From NCBI RefSeq assembly GCF_041435495.1, contig NZ_CP108644.1, forward strand, positions 2,232,001-2,296,000: a stretch of 64,000 nt of DNA, given 5' to 3'. Both the position numbers and the translations under genes were made by a program. Source of the stretch: Streptomyces sp. NBC_01116 (GTDB lineage: Bacteria > Actinomycetota > Actinomycetes > Streptomycetales > Streptomycetaceae). Positions 41,715 to 49,498 of this stretch are shown in pieces (positions within the stretch are counted from its first letter, which is position 1; each line of letters starts with the position of its first letter). Below the pieces are notes generated by a model. That model saw nothing but the letters and a program-made list of their open reading frames with translations. It made no database searches and was not told the DNA's origin.

Positions 41715-42461
41715 ATGCGTATCGGAGAGATCGCCGCGCTCGTGGGAGTCACGTCCCGGGCCGTCCGGCACTACCACCACATCGGCCTCCTGCCCGAGCC
41801 CGCCCGGCAGGCCAACGGCTACCGGGCGTACACCGTCCGCGATGCCGTGCTGCTGGCCAGGATCAGGCGGCTGACGGAGATCGGGCTCTCCCTGGACGAG
41901 GTGCGGGACGTGCTCGCCGACGACGCGGGGCGGGAGCTGGCCGAGGTGCTCGGGGAGCTGGACGCCGATCTGGCGCGCCAGGAGCGGGAGATCCACGAGC
42001 GGCGGCAGGTGCTGGCCGCGCTCCTGGAGGCGCCGCCCACCTCGGACGGGCCGCTCTCCCCCGGCCTCGCCGCACTGCTGGAGCACGCGCCCGCCACCAC
42101 GTCCCCGGCCGCGGCGAAGGACCGCGAGCATCTGTCGTTGCTGGACGCGGCGGGCGACGGCGCCGGGGCCGAGGTGTACGCGGCGCTGCGGCCGCTGGCC
42201 GAGGACCCGGGCGTGCTCGCGCTGTACGAGCGGCTCGACGAGCTGGCCGGGGCCGGGGTGGACGACCCGCGCATCGCGCCGCTGGCGGCCGAGCTGGTCG
42301 CCGCCGTACCGGACGAGGTGCTGGCGGTGATCCCGGAGGGCGAGCCGTCGTCGACGGGGATGGGGCGGGTGCTGCTCGACGACTATCCGCCCGCGCAGCG
42401 CGCGGTGGTGGGCCGGGTGATGGAGGCGCTGGCCGAGCGGGTGCGGGGGAGGAACGCGTGA
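41715..42461 (+). CDS. MerR-family transcriptional regulator
   Basis: The 248-residue protein has an N-terminal winged helix (MRIGEIAALVGVTSRAVRHYHHIGLLPEP, RQANGYRAYTVRDAVLLARIRRLTEIGLSLDEVRDVL) and a long coiled dimerisation helix (about residues 75-110). Its C-terminal helical effector domain of about 130 residues is larger than in metal-sensing MerR proteins. No metal-binding Cys are present, so a small molecule is the likely signal. It appears to control itself through the promoter described at 41678. It is coupled by a GTGA overlap to a membrane protein. Confidence 0.9.
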   Translation: MRIGEIAALVGVTSRAVRHYHHIGLLPEPARQANGYRAYTVRDAVLLARIRRLTEIGLSLDEVRDVLADDAGRELAEVLGELDADLARQEREIHERRQVLAALLEAPPTSDGPLSPGLAALLEHAPATTSPAAAKDREHLSLLDAAGDGAGAEVYAALRPLAEDPGVLALYERLDELAGAGVDDPRIAPLAAELVAAVPDEVLAVIPEGEPSSTGMGRVLLDDYPPAQRAVVGRVMEALAERVRGRNA

Positions 42462-43411
42462 GTACGGGGAGGGCGGTGGGCCTGCGGATGGCGCGGGTCG
42501 CGATGTGGGCGGTGCTGCCCGGGGAGGTCGCGCTGGCGGTCTGTCTGGTGGCCGGGGTCCGGATCCCCGGTGCCGTCCTGCTGGTGGCCGAGGCGCTGGT
42601 GGTGGGTGTCCTGGCGCTGGAGGCGTACGTGATGTGGCCGCTGTACACGGCGCGGCGGCGGGCCGGGGAGACGCGCCGGGAGGCCGGGCGGTCCGCGGTG
42701 CGGGCCGTGGTGCCGGTGGCCGTGCGGCGGCTGGTGGTGCACGAACTCCGGGCGCTGCACAGTCTCGGGCTGTGGGTCGTGCGCCGCCGTCACCGGATAC
42801 CGGCGGGGGCCCGGCCGTTCTCGTACACCGAACCGCAGACCGCGATCATGTGGGTGTTCGTCTTCGTCTCGGTCGTGGAGACCGTGGTGCTGGCGCTGGT
42901 GATCCCCTGGCCGCTGGTCCACGCGATCCTGCTCGTGGTGGACGTGTACGGGATCGTCATCGTCCTCGCCCTCCAGGCGGCCTGTGTGACCCGGCCGCAT
43001 CTCGTGGAGGCGGACGGTTCGCTGCGGCTGCGCTACGGCGCCCTGTTCGACCTGCGGGCGCCCGCCGCCGTGATCGCCGCCGCCCGGGTGGAGCGGCGCT
43101 TCCCGGGCGGGGGGCTCGTCCGGGTGGGCGGGGACGGGACGCTCGATCTGGCGGTGGGGAGCCAGACGACGGTGACCGTGAAGCTGACGGAGCCGGTGGA
43201 GTTCGTGCGGCCGCTCGGCCGGCGCGGGAGCGCCCGGACACTCCGCTTCCACGCCGACGACCCACGGGCGGCGGTCGCGGCGCTCACGAAGGGCGCCCAG
43301 GACACGGAGGACCGTACGGCGCCCTCCCCGCTCACGCCGGAGCGGACACCACCGTCTCCCCTCACGCCGGAGCGAACAGCACCGTCTTCGACGCCGGGCC
43401 CGCCCGGGTGA
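42458..43411 (+). CDS. Membrane protein of unknown function, coupled to MerR
   Basis: The 317-residue protein starts at the GTG at 42458, overlapping the MerR stop (GTGA). It has about four hydrophobic segments (two near residues 14-60, two near 130-170) and a cytoplasmic C-terminal part. That part carries HLVEADGSLRLRYGALFDLRAPAAVIAAARVERR, a PH-like or regulatory beta region seen in small Streptomyces membrane proteins. The end holds direct repeats of SPLTPERT, and the last 50 bases overlap the convergent ribonuclease gene. Coupling to MerR suggests a regulator-effector pair, perhaps for efflux or stress, but no transport motif is seen. Confidence 0.78.
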   Translation: MSTGRAVGLRMARVAMWAVLPGEVALAVCLVAGVRIPGAVLLVAEALVVGVLALEAYVMWPLYTARRRAGETRREAGRSAVRAVVPVAVRRLVVHELRALHSLGLWVVRRRHRIPAGARPFSYTEPQTAIMWVFVFVSVVETVVLALVIPWPLVHAILLVVDVYGIVIVLALQAACVTRPHLVEADGSLRLRYGALFDLRAPAAVIAAARVERRFPGGGLVRVGGDGTLDLAVGSQTTVTVKLTEPVEFVRPLGRRGSARTLRFHADDPRAAVAALTKGAQDTEDRTAPSPLTPERTPPSPLTPERTAPSSTPGPPG

Positions 43412-44804
43412 GCCGGACCCGCAGCCGCTCCCCCAGCGGCAGTGGGTCCGTGCCTCCCTCGATCCGGCCGACGACCGCCGGGTCCCGGAGGTGGACCGTG
43501 CCGACGGCCGGGTCGCGGTCCTGGACGTCGACGACGTACGCGTCGAAGAGCTCGCCCACGCGCCCCTCCAGCAACGCCGCCTCGACCAGGTCGACGCAGG
43601 CCCGCTCCACGGTGCCCGCGCGGCGGGTCCCCTCGGCCATCTCCTTCGGGAGGGCGGGGAGCGCCTCCCGTACCCACTCGGGTGGTTCCGTCCCGGCGGT
43701 CGCGGCCAGGCAGAGTTCGGACGCGTACCGGTCGACGAGGCGGCGCAGCGGTGCGGTGCAGTGCGTGTAGAGGTCGGCGACCGCCGCGTGCACGGCGGGG
43801 TCGGGGAGTTCGCCGTCGTCGAAGGCGGTGTAGCCCGCGCCGCGCAGCAGGGTGGTGCACTCCTGGAGAAACGCCGCGTGGTTGCTCCGCGCCGGGTCGA
43901 GCGAGCGGACGACCTCGGCGTACGGGACGTGGTGCGGCCAGTCGACGCGCAGGGCGTGGGCGGAGCGCCGCAGCCGGGCGACGGCTCCGTCCGGGGCGAT
44001 CGGCAGGGTGCGCAGGATGCCGGTGCCCGTGTCGGCCATGAGGCGGGCGGCGGCCATGCCGGTGAGCAGGGAGATCTGGGCGTTCCAGCCCTCGGCGGGA
44101 AGCGTGGCGCGGTGGGCGAGGCCGTAGGAGCCGTCCCGTTGGACGATCTCCTGTTCGGGGACGTTCAGCGAGATGCCGCCCCTGGCCCGTTCCTGTTTCT
44201 CGCGCAGCCGCCCGATGTCCCGGAGCAGGGTGAGGGGTTCCTCGGCCGTGCCCGCGTCGATCCTGTGCTGGACGCCGGCGTAGTCGAGCTTCGCGCGGCT
44301 GCGGACCAGGGCCCGGGTCACGTCGGCGTGGACGGCCCGCCCGTCGCCGTCCAGGTCGATCCGCCACAGCGCGGCCGGGCGGGTCTCGCCGGGGAGGAGG
44401 CTGGCGGCTCCCTCGGAGAGGACCGGCGGGTGGAGGGGGATGCGGTCGTCGGGGAAGTAGAGGGTGGTGACCCGGCGGTGGGCCTCGGCGTCGAGCGCGC
44501 CGCCCGGCCGGACGTACGCGGCGACGTCCGCGATGGCGTAGTGCACCCGGAAGCCGTGCCGACGGCGCTCCAGGTGCATCGCCTGGTCGAGGTCCGTGGA
44601 GGCGGGCGGGTCGATGGTGAGGAAGGGCAGGTCCGTGGCGTCCTCGTGGGCCGACAGGTCCGGGGCCCGCGCCGCCTCGGCCGCCTCCGCGAGCACCTCG
44701 GGCGGGAAGGCGCCGGGCAGGCCGAGCTCGGTGCGCAGCGCCCGCAGGGCGGTCCCGAGCGAGCAGTCGGCTGCACCGGTCATACGCAGGTGGCGGCGGG
44801 GCAT
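43362..44804 (-). CDS. RNB-domain ribonuclease (RNase II/R-like)
   Basis: The 480-residue protein is a minimal 3'-5' exoribonuclease of the RNase II family with only the catalytic RNB domain and short flanks. The active-site acidic cluster is FLTIDPPASTDLDQAMHLER near residue 63, and ADVAAYVRPGG, LYFPDDRIPLHPPVLSEGAASLLPG and HCTAPLRRLVDRYASELCL follow. The S1 RNA-binding domain of large RNase R is missing or reduced. The start is at 44804, but MTGAADCSL at 44783 is possible. The 3' end overlaps the convergent membrane protein gene by 50 bases, an antisense arrangement that may limit both. Confidence 0.9.
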   Translation of the reverse strand: MPRRHLRMTGAADCSLGTALRALRTELGLPGAFPPEVLAEAAEAARAPDLSAHEDATDLPFLTIDPPASTDLDQAMHLERRRHGFRVHYAIADVAAYVRPGGALDAEAHRRVTTLYFPDDRIPLHPPVLSEGAASLLPGETRPAALWRIDLDGDGRAVHADVTRALVRSRAKLDYAGVQHRIDAGTAEEPLTLLRDIGRLREKQERARGGISLNVPEQEIVQRDGSYGLAHRATLPAEGWNAQISLLTGMAAARLMADTGTGILRTLPIAPDGAVARLRRSAHALRVDWPHHVPYAEVVRSLDPARSNHAAFLQECTTLLRGAGYTAFDDGELPDPAVHAAVADLYTHCTAPLRRLVDRYASELCLAATAGTEPPEWVREALPALPKEMAEGTRRAGTVERACVDLVEAALLEGRVGELFDAYVVDVQDRDPAVGTVHLRDPAVVGRIEGGTDPLPLGERLRVRLTRAGPASKTVLFAPA

Positions 44805-44877
44805 GGCCCGAGCGTAGGCCGGGCGGTGGCGGGCGGCATCCGGGGCGCACGCGGGCCCGCGCGCACGGGGGCGCGGG

Positions 44878-44913
44878 CCGTCACCGTACGAGGGGCGCGG
44901 CCGTCACCGTACG
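44878..44913. repeat. Direct repeat GCCGTCACCGTACG, possible operator
   Basis: GCCGTCACCGTACG occurs at 44878-44891 and again at 44900-44913, 22 bases apart, or two helical turns. It lies between the divergent ribonuclease and yaaA genes. A palindrome CGTACGTACG (44988-44997) follows just before yaaA's ribosome-binding site. This is a possible regulator site with no assigned protein. Confidence 0.45.
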
Positions 44914-45010
44914 GGGACCGCCTCCCTGTCCCCGTACCCTTGCCGGGGACCCGGAGAGCCCGCACGCCGACCGGTCCGCGCTTGCGCCGTACGTACGAAG
45001 GAGAACCGCC

Positions 45011-45811
45011 GTGCTCGTGCTGTTGCCGCCCTCCGAAGGAAAGGCCGCCTCGGGGCGCGGGGCTTCGCTGAAGCCGGAGTCGCTGTCGCTGCCGGGGCTC
45101 GCTCCGGCCCGAGCGGCGGTACTGGACGAGCTGGTCGAGCTGTGCCAGGCGGACGAGGAGAAGGCCCGTGAGGTGCTGGGCCTGAGCGTGGGGCTCGCGG
45201 GCGAGGTAGGCAAGAACGCGGAGCTGCGCACCGCCGGGACCCGTCCGGCCGGGGAGCTGTACACCGGCGTGCTGTACGACGCCCTCGATCTGGCCTCGCT
45301 GGAGGCGGATGCCCGGCGGCGGGCGGCGAAGTCGCTGCTGGTCTTCTCCGGGCTGTGGGGCGCGGTCCGGATCGGCGACCGGATTCCGCCGTACCGCTGC
45401 TCGATGGGCGTGAAGCTGCCCGGCCTCGGCGCGCTCGGCGCGCACTGGCGTGCCCCGATGGAGACCGTGCTGCCCGAGGCCGCCGGGGACGGGCTCGTCC
45501 TGGATCTGCGGTCCTCCGCCTACACGGCGGCCTGGAAGCCGAAGGGCGAGGTGGCCTCGCGCACGGCGAGCGTGCGGGTGCTGCACGCGCAGATCGTGGA
45601 CGGGGTGGAGAAGCGGTCCGTGGTCAGCCACTTCAACAAGGCGACCAAGGGCCGGCTGGTGCGCGACCTGCTGGTGGCGGGCGCGCGGCCGAAGGGCCCG
45701 GCGCGGTTGGTGGAGGTGTTGCGGGACCTCGGGTACGTGGTGGAGGCCGAGGCCCCCGCGCGGGCCGGGCGGCCGTGGTCCTTGGACGTGGTGGTGACGG
45801 ACATCCACTGA
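45011..45811 (+). CDS. yaaA: Peroxide stress protein YaaA (UPF0246)
   Basis: YaaA lowers free iron and so limits Fenton damage during hydrogen peroxide stress; the fold binds DNA. The 266-residue protein has the family start LVLLPPSEGKA, then YTGVLYDALDLASL, LLVFSGLWGAVRIGDRIPPYRCSMGVKLPGLG and VVSHFNKATKGRLVRDL. The GTG at 45011 has AAGGAG 8 bases upstream. It is isolated from other peroxide genes. A peroxide regulon box is not clearly seen. Confidence 0.9.
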   Translation: MLVLLPPSEGKAASGRGASLKPESLSLPGLAPARAAVLDELVELCQADEEKAREVLGLSVGLAGEVGKNAELRTAGTRPAGELYTGVLYDALDLASLEADARRRAAKSLLVFSGLWGAVRIGDRIPPYRCSMGVKLPGLGALGAHWRAPMETVLPEAAGDGLVLDLRSSAYTAAWKPKGEVASRTASVRVLHAQIVDGVEKRSVVSHFNKATKGRLVRDLLVAGARPKGPARLVEVLRDLGYVVEAEAPARAGRPWSLDVVVTDIH

Positions 45812-45827
45812 CCGACTCCGCGACACC

Positions 45828-45863
45828 GTTGCATTCTCCGCAACGCTCGTTGCAGATATTGCC
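45828..45863. promoter_or_regulatory. GTTGC/GCAAC operator-like repeats before the KDPG aldolase gene
   Basis: GTTGC (45828-45832) and GCAAC (45840-45844) form an inverted repeat with a 7-base spacer. A second GTTGC (45849-45853) and ATTGCC (45858-45863) follow. The array sits 23-58 bases before the ATG at 45886, in promoter position. Similar spaced TTGC sites are bound by several regulator families, and the protein here is unknown. Confidence 0.55.
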
Positions 45864-45885
45864 TTGCTCGCGGCAGGATGACCCC

Positions 45886-46536
45886 ATGACCTCCTCTGCC
45901 GCGCCCGCCACCCCTTCCGACGCCTCCGTGCTGGACCTCGCGCCCGTCGTCCCCGTCGTCGTCCTGCACGACGCGGCCGACGCGGTGCCGTTGGCGCGGG
46001 CGCTGGTGGCGGGCGGGCTCCCGGCGATCGAGGTGACCCTGCGGACGCCCGCCGCACTGGAGTCGATCCGGGCCATCGCCGCAGAGGTCCCGGGCGCGGT
46101 GGTCGGCGCGGGCACCGTGATCTCGCCCGAGCACGTGCGGGACACCGTCGACGCCGGGGCCCGGTTCCTGGTCAGCCCGGGGTGGACCGACGCGCTGCTG
46201 GAGGCGATGAAGGCGTCCGGGGTGCCGTTCCTGCCCGGCGTCTCGACCACCTCCGAGGTGGTGGCCCTGCTGGAGCGCGGGGTGCGGGAGATGAAGTTCT
46301 TCCCGGCCGAGGCGGCGGGCGGCACGGCCTATCTCAAGGCCCTGTCGGCACCGCTCCCCCAGGCCCGGTTCTGCCCGACCGGCGGCATCTCGCTCGCCTC
46401 CGCGCCGTCGTACCTCGCGCTGCCCAACGTGGGCTGCGTGGGCGGCAGTTGGATGGTCCCGGGCGACGCGGTCGCGGCGAAGGACTGGGATCGGGTGGCC
46501 CGCCTGGCAGCGGAGGCCGCGGCGCTCGTCCGTTAG
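45886..46536 (+). CDS. eda: KDPG/KHG aldolase (2-keto-3-deoxy-6-phosphogluconate aldolase)
   Basis: This class I aldolase splits 2-keto-3-deoxy-6-phosphogluconate to pyruvate and glyceraldehyde-3-phosphate (Entner-Doudoroff) and also acts on 2-keto-4-hydroxyglutarate. The 216-residue TIM-barrel has VVPVVVLHDAADAVPLARALVAGGLPAIEVTLRTP with the catalytic Glu, VVGAGTV, RFLVSPG, and the Schiff-base Lys in VREMKFFPAEAAGG, then CPTGGISLASAPSYLALPNVGCVGGSW. A short disordered N-terminus (about 15 residues) precedes it. The start is the ATG at 45886 with AGGA upstream. No edd or sugar genes lie nearby. Confidence 0.92.
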   Translation: MTSSAAPATPSDASVLDLAPVVPVVVLHDAADAVPLARALVAGGLPAIEVTLRTPAALESIRAIAAEVPGAVVGAGTVISPEHVRDTVDAGARFLVSPGWTDALLEAMKASGVPFLPGVSTTSEVVALLERGVREMKFFPAEAAGGTAYLKALSAPLPQARFCPTGGISLASAPSYLALPNVGCVGGSWMVPGDAVAAKDWDRVARLAAEAAALVR

Positions 46537-46537
46537 A

Positions 46538-46566
46538 CCCTGTCGTCGAACCACCGTCTGCCGGGC
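46538..46566. repeat. Single copy of the dispersed CCCTGTCGTCGAA repeat
   Basis: This 29-base stretch directly after the eda stop matches the left arm of the hairpin at 20454-20482 at 27 of 29 positions (TG changed to CA in the middle). Here it stands alone, without an inverted partner. It is part of a dispersed intergenic repeat family within this genome. Confidence 0.75.
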
Positions 46567-46582
46567 CGCGCGGGCGACGCCC

Positions 46583-47368
46583 TCAGCGCAGCAGCTGAAC
46601 GGCGTACAGCCCGCCGACGCCGAGGGCCAACACCCCCAGCAGGAGTCGCAGCGCCGTCTCCGGCAGGCGCGGCTGGAGGCGGGCGCCGAGGTAGCCCCCG
46701 CACAGTCCGCCGAGCCCGCAGGCCAGGCCGAGGGACCAGTACGGCGCGATGTCGCCGGTGGCGGTCAGGGACAGCAGCGCGTACGTTCCCGCGCCCACGG
46801 CCGAGGTCACGAAGGTGGCGGCGAGCGCGGCCGGGGCGACCTTCGCCACCGGCATGCCGCGCCCCACCAGGATCGGGCCGAGGAGCGATCCGCCGCCGAT
46901 CCCGTAGATCCCTCCGGCCACGCCGACCGCCATGGCCAGCCGGGTGACGGCGCGGTCCGAGGGCTCCCGGCCGGGGGCCGGGTCGGAGGCGCGCCGCAGG
47001 GTCCGCAGGCAGAGCCAGCCGCCCAGCGGCAGCAGCAGGACGGCGATCAGCAGCCGGAACACCGTCGGGCCGGGCACCGCGAACACCCGGATCACCGCGC
47101 CGACCACGACGCCGGGAACGGTGCCGAGGACGAGCAGCCGGGTCAACGGCCCCCGCAGGGTCCCGGCCCTGTGGTGCCGCAGCAGGGCACCGGGGCCCGC
47201 CACCACGTTGTACAGCAGGTTGGTGGGGGTGACCGCCGGGCTGGGCACCCCGAGCACGCTGATCTGGACCGGCAGCAGGAACACCGCGCCGGAGACGCCC
47301 ACCGGCGCGGTGGCCACGGAGATCAGCAGCCCGGCCGCGAACCCGAGCAGACCTGTCGGCCAGTCCAT
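46583..47368 (-). CDS. TSUP family transporter (TauE/SafE-like)
   Basis: The 261-residue protein is of the TSUP family, which exports sulfite or sulfoacetate or moves other small anions. It has about eight hydrophobic segments and the internal repeat typical of the family: GFAAGLLISVATAPVGVSGAVFLLPVQ with LGVPSPAVTPTNLLYNVVAGPGA, and later AVGVAGGIYGIGGGSLLGPILVGRGMPVAKVAPAALAATF. The start is the ATG at 47368 (MDWPTGL), just after the RNase H gene's stop on the same strand. Substrate unknown. Confidence 0.88.
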   Translation of the reverse strand: MDWPTGLLGFAAGLLISVATAPVGVSGAVFLLPVQISVLGVPSPAVTPTNLLYNVVAGPGALLRHHRAGTLRGPLTRLLVLGTVPGVVVGAVIRVFAVPGPTVFRLLIAVLLLPLGGWLCLRTLRRASDPAPGREPSDRAVTRLAMAVGVAGGIYGIGGGSLLGPILVGRGMPVAKVAPAALAATFVTSAVGAGTYALLSLTATGDIAPYWSLGLACGLGGLCGGYLGARLQPRLPETALRLLLGVLALGVGGLYAVQLLR

Positions 47369-47381
47369 GTGCGGCCCGCTG

Positions 47382-48755
47382 TCAGCGCAGGTGGGAGGTG
47401 TCGTTGAGCAGGCGCACGGAGGCGTTGCCGTCCGCGTAGTAGGCAATCGTGGAGATCGAGGCGGCCGACAGCTCCATCCTGAACAGCGACTCGGGCGGAG
47501 CTCCCAGGGCGAGCCGGACGAGCGTCTTGATCGGGGTCACGTGGGTGACGAGCAGGACCGTGCGGCCCGCGTACCGGGCGACGATCCGGTCCCGGGCGGC
47601 CGCGACCCGCTCGGCGACCTCCGCGAAGCTCTCGCCGCCGCCGGTCGGGGCGGTGTCCGGGGAGGCCAGCCAGGCGGTGAGGTCCTCCCCGTACCGCTCG
47701 CGCGTCTCCCCGAAGGTCAGGCCCTCCCAGGCGCCGAAGTCCGTCTCGCGCAGGCCCTCGTCGATCCGGACGTCGAGGCCGAGGCGTCCGGCGACGGCCG
47801 CGGCGGTCTCGCGGCAGCGGCGCAGCGGGGAGCTGACGATCTCCTGGACGGTGCCCAGGGCCGCGAAGTGCTCGGCGGCCCGCTCGGCCTGGCCCCGGCC
47901 GGTGGCGGAGAGTTCGGGGTCGGTGCCGCCGCTGCCGGAGAACCGCTTCTCGGGCGTGAGGGCGGTCTCGCCGTGCCGGAGCAGGACGAGCGTGGCGGGC
48001 GCGCCGAGGTCGGGGGCCGAACCCCAGCCGACCTGCGGGGCCCCGGACGGCTGCTGCGGGGATCCGGCCGCCGGCTGCCCGGGGGCCGGTGCGGAGACCG
48101 GCGCGGCGGGGACCGTGGTGTCCGGCACCCCGGGCTCGGGCACCGGGAAGAGGGTGTCCGCCGCGGGGGCGGCCTCTCCGCGTGCGGCCGCGAGAGCCGC
48201 GCGGGCCCTGGCCGCGCCCGCGGCCTGGTCGCCGGGCGGGCCCTGGGCGGGCGGCGGGGTGCTCACGGTGCCGCGCGCCGGGGCGTCCAGGGCGGCGGTC
48301 GAGGCGGACGCCTCCCACTGCCTGCCGTCGCGGCCCGCGTCCATCGCCTCGTTGGCGAGCCGGTCCGCGTGCTTGTTCTGCGCGCGCGGGATCCACTCGT
48401 ACGTCACCGAGGACGGCGGCAGGACCGCGGCGGCGCGGGCCGCCAGCGGCTTCATGTCGGGGTGCTTGATCTTCCAGCGCCCCGACATCTGCTCGACGAC
48501 CAGCTTGGAGTCCATCCGGACGTGGACCCGCAGCGCGTCGCCCGCGTCCGGGAACAGTGCCTTCGCGGCCGTCAGACCGGCGATCAGCCCCCGGTACTCG
48601 GCGACGTTGTTCGTCGCGACCCCGATGTACTCGGCGGCCTCGGCGAGAGGTTCGCCGGTGGCCGGGTCGATGACGACCGCACCGTAGCCGGCGGGCCCCG
48701 GATTGCCCCGGGAGCCGCCGTCCGCCTCGACCACCACCTGACGCGCGGCGCTCAT
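47382..48755 (-). CDS. Bifunctional RNase HI / histidine phosphatase (CobC-like) fusion
   Basis: The 457-residue fusion is of the mycobacterial Rv2228c type. Residues 1-140 are an RNase HI domain with catalytic acids in VEADGGSRGNPGPAGYG, AEYRGLI, VHVRMDSKLVVEQM and HADRLANEAM. It cuts RNA in RNA/DNA hybrids. A Pro/Ala-rich linker of about 100 residues follows. Residues about 250-450 are a histidine acid phosphatase with LLRHGETALTPEKRF and SPLRRCRETAAAVAGRL, and a second His in LLVTHVTPIKTLVR. In Mycobacterium the phosphatase part has alpha-ribazole phosphatase activity, in cobalamin synthesis. The ATG at 48755 shares its A with the stop of the zinc-ribbon gene (TAATG), so it is coupled. Confidence 0.92.
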   Translation of the reverse strand: MSAARQVVVEADGGSRGNPGPAGYGAVVIDPATGEPLAEAAEYIGVATNNVAEYRGLIAGLTAAKALFPDAGDALRVHVRMDSKLVVEQMSGRWKIKHPDMKPLAARAAAVLPPSSVTYEWIPRAQNKHADRLANEAMDAGRDGRQWEASASTAALDAPARGTVSTPPPAQGPPGDQAAGAARARAALAAARGEAAPAADTLFPVPEPGVPDTTVPAAPVSAPAPGQPAAGSPQQPSGAPQVGWGSAPDLGAPATLVLLRHGETALTPEKRFSGSGGTDPELSATGRGQAERAAEHFAALGTVQEIVSSPLRRCRETAAAVAGRLGLDVRIDEGLRETDFGAWEGLTFGETRERYGEDLTAWLASPDTAPTGGGESFAEVAERVAAARDRIVARYAGRTVLLVTHVTPIKTLVRLALGAPPESLFRMELSAASISTIAYYADGNASVRLLNDTSHLR

Positions 48756-49498
48756 TACAGGCCCGACTCCGAGGTGCGGACCAGGATGCGGTGGCAGTTC
48801 TCGCAGCGCAGGACGGTGTCGGGGGACGCGGCGCGCACGTCGCCCACCTCGGCCATGTTCAGCTCCAGCCGGCAGCCCTCGCAGCGGCGCTGGTAGAGCC
48901 GGGCGGCGCCTACCCCGCCCTGCTGGGCGCGGAGCTTGTCGTACAGCTTCAGCAGGTCGGCGGGGATGACCTCGGCGACGACCTGGCGGTCCTTCGTCAC
49001 CGTGGCGGCCTCGGCGTCCAGCTCGGCGGTCGCGGCGTCGCGGCGGGCGGTGGCGTCGTCGACCTTGGCCTGGACGGCGGCGACCCGCTCGGTCAGCTCG
49101 GCTACCCGCTCCTGGGCGCCCTCACGGCGCTCCATGATCTCCAGGACGACGTCCTCCAGGTCTCCCTGGCGCTTGGCGAGCGAGACGATCTCGCGCTGGA
49201 GGCTCTCCAGGTCCTTCGGCGAGGAGACGGCGCCGGAGTCCAGGCGCTGCTGGTCGCGGACGGCGCGCTGGCGCACCTGGTCGACGTCCTGCTCGGCCTT
49301 GGTCTGCTCGCGGGTGGTGTCGCTCTCCTCGGTGGTGGAGGCGACCAGCAGGTCACGCAGCTGGGCGAGGTCGCTGCTGAGCTGCTCGATCTCGGCGTGC
49401 TCCGGCAGCGAGGTGCGCTTGTGGGAGAGCTGGGCGAGACGGAGGTCGAGGGCCTGGACGTCGAGAAGTCGGATCTGGTCGGCGGGCGCGGCGTTCAG
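48755..49498 (-). CDS. C4 zinc-ribbon coiled-coil protein (CT398-like)
   Basis: The 247-residue protein is a long antiparallel coiled coil (about residues 10-185) with a C-terminal zinc ribbon: CEGCRLELNMAEV and CENCHRILVR give two CxxC pairs. Its relatives include the actinobacterial neighbour of Nif3 and RNase H; a role in RNA or protein trafficking is suspected only. No ATG, GTG or TTG fits well. A CTG at 49498 starts LNAAPADQIRLLDVQ, overlaps the upstream Nif3 stop as CTGA and is preceded by GGAG with 7 bases spacing. This would be a rare CTG start. ATG codons at 49630 and 49573 are alternatives but lie inside the Nif3 gene. It is co-transcribed with the RNase H gene. Confidence 0.85.
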   Translation of the reverse strand: MNAAPADQIRLLDVQALDLRLAQLSHKRTSLPEHAEIEQLSSDLAQLRDLLVASTTEESDTTREQTKAEQDVDQVRQRAVRDQQRLDSGAVSSPKDLESLQREIVSLAKRQGDLEDVVLEIMERREGAQERVAELTERVAAVQAKVDDATARRDAATAELDAEAATVTKDRQVVAEVIPADLLKLYDKLRAQQGGVGAARLYQRRCEGCRLELNMAEVGDVRAASPDTVLRCENCHRILVRTSESGL

